From Texas Phoenix palm phytoplasma (lineage in GTDB: Bacteria > Bacillota_I > Bacilli_A > Acholeplasmatales > Acholeplasmataceae): DNA of 64,000 nt. A program made the translations under genes and the position numbers. The first letter of the stretch is position 1. Each line of letters begins with the position of its first letter. This document shows positions 20,528 to 30,270 of the stretch, piece by piece. A model generated the notes under the pieces. It saw only the letters and a list, made by a program, of their open reading frames with translations. It made no database searches and had not been told where the DNA came from. The stretch spans positions 62,001-126,000 of the forward strand of contig NZ_VBRA02000009.1 of assembly GCF_005774685.2 (NCBI RefSeq), written 5' to 3'.

Positions 20528-21518
20528 GCCAAAATAGCTCAATAGGTAGAGCAACTGTGGGCGGAAAAGAGGCTTAATACAAAGTGGATTGACCAACCAT
20601 ACACAATATGATAATTTGTGGCAATATATAATCGGTTCTATCGACGAAAGAAGAGAGAATTAAAGCAGATTATAAAAGTTGAGAACGGACAAAGTAGTTT
20701 AGTCTAGGGACTCAGCAAATTGAATTGATTTATGGACAACCTCTGAAACGGGGCTAAAGGAAAAAAAATGGGGTAATCTCTACACTGAGAGAAAACTACA
20801 CACATCTCTCATTCTGGAAGTCGTTAGTATAGACAGTTTACTTACGGTGTTATCAAAAAAAATCCAGAACCCGCCAAATCAAAACGGTATTAACGTAATC
20901 ATGATAAATCATGAAAAATAAAATTGGTCATCCTTCCTAAGAATCAAATGGTAAGTATTAAAGTAACTTTCATATTCCTAAACTTCATATAACAAACTAA
21001 AATAGTTATATTAAACAAGGTGAACTTGGAAGCAAGGAAAAAGCAGAATCGTAGTAGTCGGAAGATATTCAAAACTATTGTTGGAATGCAATAGTACAAT
21101 GACTTCCTAAAGAGAATGGGAAAACCATTTACAAGGCGAAAGAGGAAATTTTAATCGTTTTTAATTTAAAATTTTGATATTTTTTATTAAATAATCAATT
21201 TATATTGATAATTGAATATTAAATATAAATTTTAAATAAAATTTTTTCATATTTAATTTTTTCTATTTTTTAATAAATAAAAAAAATAGTTTCTTTTTTC
21301 ACAAAAAAATCTTAATGTGAAATAAAAAATTTATTTATTTAATAAAAGAAAGCCAAATGAAAAAACGATTAATTTAACCGCCGAATGCTTGGAAACTTGC
21401 CTGTTCGGTGGTGTGGGGGGCTTACCTGTAAATAACCGTTATGAACGGTAAAACGCAGTAATTCTATCCCGATCTGTTAACCAGAGTGTCCTAGGTTCGA
21501 TCCCTAGTGTAGGCGCCA
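20528..21518 (+). tRNA. tRNA-Asn (GUU), interrupted by group II intron 4
   Basis: Exon 1 (20528-20558, 31 nt) ends exactly at the 5' anticodon-stem strand; exon 2 (21474-21518, 45 nt) starts with the loop CTGTTAA, anticodon GUU. Joined they give a 76-nt tRNA with a good D-arm (GCTC/GAGC), T-arm (CTAGG/CCTAG with TTCGATC) and encoded CCA. The position after tRNA-Val matches the tRNA-Asn of other phytoplasma operons. Four mispairs stand out: A4-A69 and A6-G67 in the acceptor, A27-A43 and U31-C39 in the anticodon stem. The gene may thus be partly decayed, or it tolerates a weak stem. If it is the only tRNA-Asn, splicing is essential. Confidence 0.88.
20559..21473 (+). mobile_element. ORF-less group II intron 4 (in tRNA-Asn)
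   Basis: A 915-nt intron from GGGCGGA to CTATCCCGAT, the most divergent member. EBS1 ACAGTT (20833-20838) pairs perfectly with IBS1 AACTGT (20553-20558); EBS2 CTCTAC (20778-20783) pairs perfectly with IBS2 GTAGAG (20546-20551). The offsets, 275-280 and 220-225 from the 5' end, are those expected of IIA/IIB introns. Domain V (21378-21411) is nearly identical to the other copies. Domain IV, where a reverse transcriptase would normally be encoded, carries about 200 extra A/T-rich bases between TTAATCGTTTTT (21152-21163) and AAAAACGATTAA, without a reading frame. Confidence 0.95.
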
Positions 21519-21692
21519 TTTTTTTATATTTTTACTTTATAAAACATAATATTTTTATTAAAAATTAAAAATATTTTTTAATTAACATTTTATTTTTAAA
21601 AGTAGTTTTGTAAGAAATTTTTTTTAAAAAAATATATTTAATAAAAAAATTAAGTTTATTTATATAAACCAACATTGAAAAGGAAAAATTAA

Positions 21693-23864
21693 ATGAATTC
21701 GTATTTTTTTGAAACTATTTTTGAAAATAATCTGTTAACAGTAGAAATTAATAAACTTGCTAAACAATCTAGCGGAAATGTTTTAGTAAGGTATAAAGAT
21801 ACTGTAATTTTAAGTGTTTCAGTATTAGGAAAAAATGAAACTTTATTAAATTATTTTCCTTTAATGGTGATATATCAAGAAAAGCTTTATGCTGTAGGAA
21901 AAATACCTGGTAGCTTTTCTAAAAGGGAAGGTAAATTATCTGATCAAGAAATTTTAAATTCACGTCTAATTGATAGAACTATAAGGCCTTTATTTTCTCA
22001 TTCTTTTAGGCAAGAAATTCAGGTAGTTAATACTGTTTTGAGTAGTGATGATGATTGTAATAATGAAATATTTGCTATTTTAGGTAGTTCTTTATCTTTG
22101 ATTCTTTCAGAAATACCTTTTAATGAACCTGTAGCAGGAATTTGTATTGGTAAAATTGAAGATAAATTTATTATTAATCCTGATTTGAAGCAAAAAGAAA
22201 AATCTGATTTTATATTAATATTATCTGGTACTAAAAATAGTTTAAACATGATAGAAGCTATTGCTAATGAAATATCTGAATCAGATTTATTAGAAGCTAT
22301 GGTGTTAGGACATAAAAAAATTCAAGAACTTTGTATTTTCCAAGAAAAAATTAAAGAAAAAATAAATCCAAAAAAAATTATCATTCCTTTGCAAGATTCT
22401 AATATAGAAAACTTAAGTTCACTTATAGAAAAAAAATATATTTCTCGAATAAAAGATGTTTTACGTCAAAGTCACAATGATAAAATTAGTAAAAATGAAT
22501 TAAATCTAAATATAGAAAAACTGAAAAAAGAAATTTTAGACAATTTTAAAAACAATAACATTTCAAAAGAATTAGATTCCAATTTATTTTTTTTAGAAAA
22601 AAATCCTAAATATTTTATTTTTATTGAAGAAATTTTTCATTCTTTAGTTAAAAAAGAAATAAGAAACATGATTATTAAAAATAAATTAAGAATAGATGGT
22701 AGAAAAATAGATGAAATTAGAAATATAAAAAGCGAAATTAAAGTTTTACCTCGAGCTCATGGTTCTGCCATTTTTACTCGCGGACAAACACAAAGTTTAT
22801 CTGTCGTTACTTTAGGAACTTTAAGGGAAAGTAAGTTAATTGATGATTTAACTCAAGAAGAACAAAAGCGTTTTATTGTTCATTATAATTTTCCCCCTTT
22901 TTCTGTTGGAGAAATAGGAAGATATATGATGGTTTCTAGAAGAGAAATTGGACATGGTATATTAGCAGAAAAAGCTTTATCTTGTGTTTTGCCAACAGAA
23001 GATGAATTTCCATACACTATAAGAGTTGTTTCAGAAATTTTAGAATCTAATGGTTCGTCTTCTCAAGCTACTATTTGCGCTACTTCTATGGCTTTAATGG
23101 ATGCTGGAGTTCCTTTAAAAAAATCTGTCGCAGGAATAGCTATGGGTTTGTTTTTTGATGAAGAAACAAAAGAATATGTTATTTTAAGCGATATTCAAGG
23201 ATTAGAAGATCATACAGGAGATATGGATTTAAAAGTTTCTGGTACTGAAAAAGGAATTACTGCTTTACAGATGGATATTAAAATAAAATATTTAGAAATA
23301 GATATTTTAAAAGAATGTTTAAAAAGAGCAAAATTAGGTAGAATAGAAATTTTAAAAGAAATGAGCAAAATTATTGATAAACCTAAGAAAGATTTATCTT
23401 TATATGCTCCTAAGGTTAAAATTATTCACATCCCTATTCATAAAATTCGTGATGTTATAGGTTCAGGAGGAAAAATAATTTCTCAAATTATATCTAATTA
23501 TGATAATGTTAAAATCGATATTGAACAAGATGGAAGAATTATAGTTATGCATCAAAATATTGAAATGGTTCAAAAAGCAGTTGATTATATTTTAGATTTA
23601 GTTAAAGAAGTTAAAGTAGGGGAATTTTATCGAGTAACTGTTTTAAAAATTTTAAGTGATAAATTTGGAAAATCATTTGGAGTTATAGTATCAATTTTTC
23701 CTAATGTTGAAGGATTTATTCATTTTACCAAAATGAATAATATAATTAAATTTAAAAAAATAGAAGATTTTATACAAAAAGGTAATAAATTATTAACAAA
23801 ATGTATTAAAATCAGTGAAAAAGGAAAAGTGTTTTTATCTTTAGAATCTTTAGAAGAAAAATAA
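21693..23864 (+). CDS. pnp: Polyribonucleotide nucleotidyltransferase (PNPase)
   Basis: 3'-to-5' phosphorolytic exoribonuclease that degrades mRNA and trims structured RNA; cytosolic trimer. The 723 residues are full length: two RNase PH-like domains (first with DRTIRPLF; second with RAHGSAIFTRGQTQSL, GSSSQATICATSMALMDAG and the catalytic-site DITGLxD-like DIQGLEDHTGDMDLKV), a KH domain with GSGGKIIS near residue 590, and a C-terminal S1 domain from ~640. ATG at 21693 follows AAAAGGAAA. It stands between the rRNA operon and rnpB, all on the plus strand. Confidence 0.96.
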   Translation: MNSYFFETIFENNLLTVEINKLAKQSSGNVLVRYKDTVILSVSVLGKNETLLNYFPLMVIYQEKLYAVGKIPGSFSKREGKLSDQEILNSRLIDRTIRPLFSHSFRQEIQVVNTVLSSDDDCNNEIFAILGSSLSLILSEIPFNEPVAGICIGKIEDKFIINPDLKQKEKSDFILILSGTKNSLNMIEAIANEISESDLLEAMVLGHKKIQELCIFQEKIKEKINPKKIIIPLQDSNIENLSSLIEKKYISRIKDVLRQSHNDKISKNELNLNIEKLKKEILDNFKNNNISKELDSNLFFLEKNPKYFIFIEEIFHSLVKKEIRNMIIKNKLRIDGRKIDEIRNIKSEIKVLPRAHGSAIFTRGQTQSLSVVTLGTLRESKLIDDLTQEEQKRFIVHYNFPPFSVGEIGRYMMVSRREIGHGILAEKALSCVLPTEDEFPYTIRVVSEILESNGSSSQATICATSMALMDAGVPLKKSVAGIAMGLFFDEETKEYVILSDIQGLEDHTGDMDLKVSGTEKGITALQMDIKIKYLEIDILKECLKRAKLGRIEILKEMSKIIDKPKKDLSLYAPKVKIIHIPIHKIRDVIGSGGKIISQIISNYDNVKIDIEQDGRIIVMHQNIEMVQKAVDYILDLVKEVKVGEFYRVTVLKILSDKFGKSFGVIVSIFPNVEGFIHFTKMNNIIKFKKIEDFIQKGNKLLTKCIKISEKGKVFLSLESLEEK

Positions 23865-23934
23865 AAATATTTTTATTATTTTTATAAAGTTATAGATATT
23901 TTATTTTTTATAAAAATTTGTTAGAATATACTTG

Positions 23935-25155
23935 TTAAAGAATAATATAAGACGATCGAAGTTTAATTTTTTTCTTTTTCTTTTTATAAATAAAGATATA
24001 ATAAATTAAGTTTAGGAAAGTCCATGGGGCGCGAAATGATGCCTAATTATTAGTGATTTAACGTATCACGAACATAATGATAATGTGTTCCTTCATATTC
24101 TTGGCTTTTTAAACGAAAGAATAAAAAGTTACAGCAAAGAATAAAAGCGGATTGAGGAGAAATTCATATCCAATAAGATCTCGCAAGAAGAATGACTTAC
24201 ACGGATAACCTTTATTAAAAAAAGGCTAAATGCAATAAACGGGGTAATTTTACTACTGAACAGTAATGAATTGTAACTGTTTATTGAAGTTATTTGAAAA
24301 TTTAACATAGATGTTTTCAAAATTATCAATTTTATTAAAAAAAATTATAGGGCTAGTATTAACCCTAACTTCGAACCTACCTTTATATAAATGAAATGAA
24401 ATTATTTATTTTTCAATGTTATATAGATTGAAGATTAAATTATATAAAGGTTTGCATACCTAAAGGAGTCGCGTAGATAATTAGAGTAACTTCGATCTTC
24501 CTAAACTTCTCTCAGAGAAAATTATTTTCTGAAAAAAAACACAGAATAGTCTGTGGAAGCAAGGAAAAAGCAGAATCATAGTAGTCGTGAGTAATTCAAA
24601 GCTTCTTTTGGAAGAAAGAAGTTAACTGACTCACCAAGGAAAAGGTTAATAACCTTTACAAGGCGAAAGAGGAAAAAGAAGTTTTTAGCAAAAAACTTTT
24701 TTAACCGCCGAATGCTTGGAAACTTGCTTGTTCGGTGGTGTGAGGGGCTTAGATTAATATCTAGTAAAGAGAAAAACGGTCTAATTCTATCTCGATTTAG
24801 CACATGTTAATAGGAAAAACATGTAATGTTTGTGTTTAAGGAAAAAATAACTTATAGTACTTAATTAAATTTTAAGTAACGGCTTTTTATATTCTAAAGA
24901 CTTATTTATATGAGTTTATGAAATATAAAAAATAAAGTGCCACAGAGACGAGTTAATTAGAAATAATTAAGTGAAACGCGGTAAACCCCTCAAGCTAATA
25001 ATCCAAAAAATGGTAGGAGCACGTAAAAGTTAACTTTTCCTTATATTTTTTTAGTTAATTTTTATGCTATTTTAGAAATAAAATAGAGATAAATGATCGT
25101 CACTTGTTTTTATAAAAAAATACAAGTACAGAACATGGCTTATTAATGTTATTTT
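23935..25155 (+). ncRNA. rnpB: RNase P RNA (type B-like), interrupted by group II intron 5
   Basis: The catalytic RNA that matures tRNA 5' ends. Exon 1 (~23935-24026) ends with the conserved GGAAAGTCCATG of the P4 region; exon 2 (24797-~25155) continues TTAGCACATG. Downstream conserved blocks follow: GCCACAGAGACGAG, GTGAAACGCGGTAAACCCCTC, TAGGAGCAC and GAACATGGCTTAT. The two ends are partly complementary (AATAATATAAG with CTTATTAATGTTATT), forming P1. A -10-like TAGAAT is at 23922-23927. A terminator follows at 25164. Excluding the intron the RNA is about 450 nt. Ends are approximate. Confidence 0.92.
24027..24796 (+). mobile_element. ORF-less group II intron 5 (in rnpB)
   Basis: A 770-nt intron from GGGCGCG to CTATCTCGAT, close to introns 2 and 3. 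EBS1 CATAGAT (24306-24312) pairs with IBS1 GTCCATG (24020-24026) at six of seven positions, one of them G-U. The EBS2 region (near 24248-24251, TTTT) pairs with only four bases (GAAA, 24016-24019). Domain V is at 24705-24738. No reading frame. It interrupts the RNA right after the universally conserved strand of helix P4, so unspliced RNA cannot be active. Confidence 0.93.
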
Positions 25156-25163
25156 TTAACAAT

Positions 25164-25192
25164 AGAATCTTTTAACAAGATTCTTTTTTTTA
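25164..25192 (+). terminator. Terminator of rnpB
   Basis: Hairpin AGAATCTT / AAGATTCT around TTAAC, followed by a T-run. Confidence 0.85.
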
Positions 25193-25383
25193 TTTATTTT
25201 TTTTAATAAGTTTATGATTTTATTTATATTTTAAAAAATATATTCTTTCAACAGAATAAAATCATTTTAATAATATATGTTATAATAGAAGATAAATAAT
25301 AAAATTTTTTAAATATAAATATTTAGAGATTTATATTTAATTTATTTTTTAAAGAAACAAATTAAGAGGTTTTTTAAAAAAAC

Positions 25384-26877
25384 ATGAAAAATAACGAAAA
25401 TCAAATAGAACAGTATTATATTAGATTAAAAAAAATAGAAGAATTGAAAAAATTAAATATTGAACCTTTTAATAATAAATTTATTAAAAAAAATAATATT
25501 TTAGATATTTTAAATAAATATAATAATTTTAGTTTTTCTCAATTAGAAGAAAATAAAATTTTAGTTTCCGTAGCTGGCAGAATTATTTTAAAAAGAATTC
25601 AAGGTAAAGCAGGTTTTTTGCAATTACAAGAATTTGATGATTCTATTCAAATTTATATAAATTCTAGTTTAGTTTCTGAAAAATCTTTTAAAATTTATCA
25701 AAATTCTGATTTGGGAGATATTATTGGAGTTAATGGTTTTTTATTTAAAACTAAAACTAATCAATTGACTATTAAAGTTTCTGAATTTATTCATTTAAGT
25801 AAAAGTTTAATGCCTCTACCAGATAAATTTAAAGGATTACAAAATAAAGAAATAATTCGAAAAAAACGTTATATTGGTTTAATTATGAATTCTGAAATTA
25901 GAAAAATTTTCGTTATGCGTAGTAAAATTATTAAATTTGTACGAAAATTTTTTGATGAAAGAGGTTTTTTAGAAGTTGAAACTCCTATTTTAAATTCTTT
26001 TTTAGGTGGAGCTGCTGCTAAACCTTTTAAAACATATCATAATGCTTTAGAATCTGATTTCTATTTAAGAATAGCTACAGAAATTCCATTAAAAAAACTA
26101 ATTGTAGGCGGAATGAATGCTATTTATGAAATTGGTAGAGTTTTTAGAAATGAAGGTGTTGATGCTTTTCATAATCCGGAATTTACCACTTTAGAAGCTT
26201 ATTTATCGTATTCAGATATGCAAGGAGTTATGAAATTAACAGAAGAATTTTTTAAGGATGTTTGTAAAAATATTTTAGGAACTTTAGAATTTTATTATCA
26301 AAATAATATGATTAATTTTAAAAAATTTTACAAATATGATATGATAGAAATTATTAATCAAAAAACAGGTATTGATTTTTCTCAAAACAAAAACATAGAA
26401 GAATGGAAAAAATTAGCAATTGAAAATGATATCGAACTTAAACCTTTTTATAAAAAAGGACATATTATAATTGCTTTTTTTGAAAAATTCGTAGAACATA
26501 CTTTGATACAACCTACTTTTATTTATAATTTTCCTATAGAAGTTAGTCCTTTATCTCAAGTTAATATTAATAATAATTTTTTTTCTGATAGATTTGAATT
26601 ATTTATATCAGGAAAAGAGTTTGTCAATGCTTTTAGTGAATTAAATGATCCTATTGAACAAAAAAAACGTTTTCAAGACCAATTATTACAAAAACAATTA
26701 GGAAATGATGAAACCGAAGATTTAGATAAAGAATTTTTAGAAGCTTTAGAATATGGAATGCCTCCTACTGGAGGATTAGGAATAGGAATAGATCGATTAG
26801 TTATGTTATTGACTAATACTTCTAATATAAGAGATGTTATTTTATTTCCTCATTTTAAAAATAGTAATAAAATATAA
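25384..26877 (+). CDS. lysS: Lysyl-tRNA synthetase (class II)
   Basis: Charges tRNA-Lys. The 497 residues are full length: an N-terminal OB-fold anticodon-binding domain (~55-150) and a class II catalytic domain with motif 1 ([11 protein letters not shown]), motif 2 ([21 protein letters not shown]) and motif 3 ([15 protein letters not shown]). ATG 25384 follows an AAGAGG sequence by 13 bases. A TATAAT is visible about 100 bases upstream (near 25280) without a convincing -35. Confidence 0.97.
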   Translation: MKNNENQIEQYYIRLKKIEELKKLNIEPFNNKFIKKNNILDILNKYNNFSFSQLEENKILVSVAGRIILKRIQGKAGFLQLQEFDDSIQIYINSSLVSEKSFKIYQNSDLGDIIGVNGFLFKTKTNQLTIKVSEFIHLSKSLMPLPDKFKGLQNKEIIRKKRYIGLIMNSEIRKIFVMRSKIIKFVRKFFDERGFLEVETPILNSFLGGAAAKPFKTYHNALESDFYLRIATEIPLKKLIVGGMNAIYEIGRVFRNEGVDAFHNPEFTTLEAYLSYSDMQGVMKLTEEFFKDVCKNILGTLEFYYQNNMINFKKFYKYDMIEIINQKTGIDFSQNKNIEEWKKLAIENDIELKPFYKKGHIIIAFFEKFVEHTLIQPTFIYNFPIEVSPLSQVNINNNFFSDRFELFISGKEFVNAFSELNDPIEQKKRFQDQLLQKQLGNDETEDLDKEFLEALEYGMPPTGGLGIGIDRLVMLLTNTSNIRDVILFPHFKNSNKI

Positions 26878-27040
26878 AAAAAATATTTTCTATATTTTTT
26901 TTAATTAAGTTAATTTATTAATTATTTTATTTTTATATTTATAATTATTTTCTATAATAACAAAAACTTAAAAATGAAAAATAAAATTTTGTTTTTGTTT
27001 GTATATTTAAAAAAATAATATATTTGAGTTGAGGTTTTTA

Positions 27041-29773
27041 ATGACAGGTGTTTTTTATCTTCAAAGTTATTATAGTATTTTAAACAGTATGAATTCTTTA
27101 GAATCTCTAGTAAAAAAAGCAAAAGACAATTTATATGATTTTGTAGCTTTAAGTGATAATGAAAATTTATATGGAATGATTAACTTTTTAGAATTATGTA
27201 ATAAATATAAAATAAAACCTATATTAGGTATAAAAATTAAAATTAATTTAAGTGAAATTTTATCCCAAGACAAAAATATTGGTATTTTAATTTATGCAAT
27301 GAATGATATCGGACTTAATAATTTAATTCAAATTTCTAATATCATTAGAACTTCAAATAATAAAATAATTGATTTAAAAACATTAAAATCTTTTCAAGAA
27401 GGTCTTTTTTTTGTTTTATCTAATATAGATTTTGTTTTATCTAATATATTAGATTTTAAATTTATAAACAAAATTTTTTATAAATTGCAAAAAGAACTTA
27501 ATAATTTTTTTTTCGGATTATCATTACAATCTAGATGGTTAAAATTTTTATCAAATAATTATTTTTTACCATTAATTAAAGAATTAAATATTCAAATTGT
27601 TCCTACACATAAAACTAATTTTTTAGAAAAAGATGAAGAATTGTGTTATGAATTATTGATTCATTTATCAAACGATTATGATAATTTATCAAAAAATAAT
27701 TTTTTAGAAGATGAAGAATTAAAACAAATATCAAACCCAACTAATTTAGAAAATTGGTGTTATCAATTTTTGAATAAAAAACAAATTGAAGAATATTATA
27801 ATGAATATTTTAGTAATCAAGAGTATTGTTATTTATTTTTAGATTTAAAAAAATTTTTAAATTCTGTTAAATATTTAAAAATTTTTCCTTCTAAGTTTTT
27901 TTTACCTAAATTTAGAAATTATAATAAAAAAAAAGCTATTCAAAAATTAAAAGAAATTTCTTATGATTTTTTATTAGAAAAAAGAAAAAATAATAATTTT
28001 GATTTTGAATTATATAAAGATAGAATAGACAAAGAATTAAAAATTATTGAAGAAATAGAATATCAAGATTATTTTTTGATAGTTTATGATTTAGTTTCTT
28101 ATTCTAAGAAAAATAGTGTTTTAATAGGTCCTGGAAGAGGTTCTTCTTCTAGTTCTTTAGTATGTTTTTGTTTAGGAATTACTGAAATAGATCCTTTAGA
28201 ACATAATTTATTATTTGAACGTTTTTTAAATAATCAAAGAAAAAAAATGCCAGATATTGATTTAGATTTTCCTGATAATAAAATAAAATTTATTTTGAAT
28301 TATATTTTAAAAAAATATGGCGAAAACTTTATAGCTAATATAGTTACTTTTAATACTTTTACTATCAAATCTTTTGTTAGGAATTTGAATTATTTTAAAG
28401 GAAAAATAAATTTAAATTTTTTAAAAAAAATTAAAAATAATATAAATAAAATTAGTAATCGATTTGTAGGAATTCCTCATTTTACAGGAACTCATCCTGC
28501 AGGAATTGTTATTAGTGATAAGAATTTATTCGAATATTGCCCTATTCAGAAAAACCCTATAATAAATTCTTCTTTTTTGTATCAAACGCAATTCGATGTA
28601 AAACAATTATCTAAAATAGGTTTGTTAAAAATTGATTTATTAACTTTAAAAAGTTTGAATTTAATTGATAAAATTTTAAATAAAATTAATAATAATAAAC
28701 AAAATGTTTTTTGGAATCAAATTTCTTTATTTGATGAAGAAACTTATAAAATTTTAAAAAATAGCGACACTGATTATATTTTTCAGTTAGAGTCTTTTAG
28801 TGCAAAGAAGGTTTTACAAAAAATTAAACCTCAGAATTTTAAAGAATTAATAGCCGTTTTAGCTTTAAATAGGCCAGGACCTATTAATTATTTAAATGAA
28901 TATTGTTTTAATAAAGAATTAAAAAAACAAAAATTTATTCATTCTTCTATTGATTTTATTTTAGAAGAAACTTATGGTATCATTTTATATCAAGAGCAAA
29001 TTATGCAAATAGCTATTTTTTTTGCTGGTTATAGTTTAGGTGAATCAGAAATTTTTATGAAAAAAATAAGCGATTATGATAATTTAAATTTAGTTAAAAA
29101 ATCATTAAAAAAAGAATTTATTCGTAAAAGTATGTTAAATAATCATAGTTATGAATTATCTTATAAAATTTATGATTTTATATGTAAATTTTCTAATTAT
29201 ACTTTCAATAAAAGTCATAGTTCATCTTATTCTTTAATTAGCTATAGAATGGCTTATTTAAAGTCTAATTATTTTAATATTTTTATTATAGTTATATTGA
29301 ATGATTATATAAAAGATATTCAAGAGACCAAAAAGATATTAATTCAATTAAAATATAAACGCAAATTCATTTTACTTCCTAATATTTTAGAAAGCGAACA
29401 TGAATACAAATTTTATGAAGGAAAAATCTTATTACCTTTGACTTTGATTAAAAATTTAAGTGAAGAAATTTGTTCTTTAATAGTTCAAGAAAGAAAAAAG
29501 AAAAAATTTCAAAATTTTTATGATTTTAAATTTAGATGTAAAAAATTTTTAGATAATGAATTATTAAGGAATTTAATATTTTCAGGCTCTTTAGATGTAT
29601 TTGGTCTGAACAAAAAGACTTTAATTGAAGATTCTGATTTATCTTTTCTAGAACATGAAGAAAATTTATCTATTTACAAAAAAAATATTATTTATGAAGA
29701 ATATGATTTGAAATATTTAAAACAAGAAAGTTTTAAAGTTTTTGGGTTGGATTTGTTTAATATTATTGACTGA
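27041..29773 (+). CDS. dnaE: DNA polymerase III alpha subunit, DnaE type
   Basis: Replicative polymerase; in low-GC Gram-positives DnaE extends primers before PolC takes over. The start ATG 27041 (MTGVFYLQS) follows TTGAGG; a TTG at 27029 would overlap that site. At ~910 residues it is shorter than most DnaE proteins. Order: PHP domain (1-~200), C-family palm with PGRGSSSSSLV and the catalytic PDIDLDFPD, then fingers and helix-hairpin-helix region; the C-terminal OB-fold and tau-binding parts seem missing or much reduced. The PHP site is degraded: the usual HSxYS is QSYYS and TDHG is SDNE, so PHP metal-dependent activity is unlikely. Ends with TGA, a stop in this genome. Confidence 0.93.
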   Translation: MTGVFYLQSYYSILNSMNSLESLVKKAKDNLYDFVALSDNENLYGMINFLELCNKYKIKPILGIKIKINLSEILSQDKNIGILIYAMNDIGLNNLIQISNIIRTSNNKIIDLKTLKSFQEGLFFVLSNIDFVLSNILDFKFINKIFYKLQKELNNFFFGLSLQSRWLKFLSNNYFLPLIKELNIQIVPTHKTNFLEKDEELCYELLIHLSNDYDNLSKNNFLEDEELKQISNPTNLENWCYQFLNKKQIEEYYNEYFSNQEYCYLFLDLKKFLNSVKYLKIFPSKFFLPKFRNYNKKKAIQKLKEISYDFLLEKRKNNNFDFELYKDRIDKELKIIEEIEYQDYFLIVYDLVSYSKKNSVLIGPGRGSSSSSLVCFCLGITEIDPLEHNLLFERFLNNQRKKMPDIDLDFPDNKIKFILNYILKKYGENFIANIVTFNTFTIKSFVRNLNYFKGKINLNFLKKIKNNINKISNRFVGIPHFTGTHPAGIVISDKNLFEYCPIQKNPIINSSFLYQTQFDVKQLSKIGLLKIDLLTLKSLNLIDKILNKINNNKQNVFWNQISLFDEETYKILKNSDTDYIFQLESFSAKKVLQKIKPQNFKELIAVLALNRPGPINYLNEYCFNKELKKQKFIHSSIDFILEETYGIILYQEQIMQIAIFFAGYSLGESEIFMKKISDYDNLNLVKKSLKKEFIRKSMLNNHSYELSYKIYDFICKFSNYTFNKSHSSSYSLISYRMAYLKSNYFNIFIIVILNDYIKDIQETKKILIQLKYKRKFILLPNILESEHEYKFYEGKILLPLTLIKNLSEEICSLIVQERKKKKFQNFYDFKFRCKKFLDNELLRNLIFSGSLDVFGLNKKTLIEDSDLSFLEHEENLSIYKKNIIYEEYDLKYLKQESFKVFGLDLFNIID

Positions 29774-29806
29774 AATTTTTTTTTATAAAACTTAAGGAGT
29801 TAAATT

Positions 29807-30205
29807 ATGTTGGTTTTTTTTAATAAATTTTATTTTAAAAAAAGATATTTTTATTTTTTTATTTTTTTAATTAATGTTTTAATCTTATATTTTATTTTAA
29901 ATTCTTTTATCGAAAGACAAATTTTTTCAGGAATTAATAAGATTGATTTTACTAATGTTTTTAATAAAGAAAAAATTGTTAATTTTCAAATAAATGATAT
30001 TAGTGGCAAAGAAGAAACAATTGCCGGAATCAAGTCTATGTTATTAGGAGTTCTTTTTTTTATTAATTTTTTTGGTTTAAAACAAGGTTTAATAGGTATT
30101 AGTTTAGGAACTTTTATAGGTTCTTGTTTAGGTATTTGGATATCCATGTTGTTTCCTTCTTTTATTTATTTGTTTGAATTAATTTTTCGTTATATTTTTT
30201 TTTAA
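29807..30205 (+). CDS. Small membrane protein, unknown
   Basis: A 132-residue protein with a basic N-terminus, a membrane segment at ~17-36, a polar stretch (~38-75) and three further hydrophobic segments at the C-terminal half that are rich in Gly (GLKQGLIGISLGTFIGSCLGIW). Ribosome-binding site AAGGAG (29794-29799) is good. It stands 33 bases after dnaE. I do not recognise a family. Confidence 0.6.
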   Translation: MLVFFNKFYFKKRYFYFFIFLINVLILYFILNSFIERQIFSGINKIDFTNVFNKEKIVNFQINDISGKEETIAGIKSMLLGVLFFINFFGLKQGLIGISLGTFIGSCLGIWISMLFPSFIYLFELIFRYIFF

Positions 30206-30270
30206 ATATTTATAATTTTTTGTTTTAATTGAATGTGTAAATATAAAATAATTTTAAAAAAATTAATAAA

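Noticed and set aside
20559-21473. A group I intron in tRNA-Asn, as is common for bacterial tRNA introns
   Set aside because: The 34-nt domain V hairpin, domain VI, the EBS1/EBS2 pairing and the identity of the 3' region with the other four copies are group II features; no group I P/Q/R/S core was seen.
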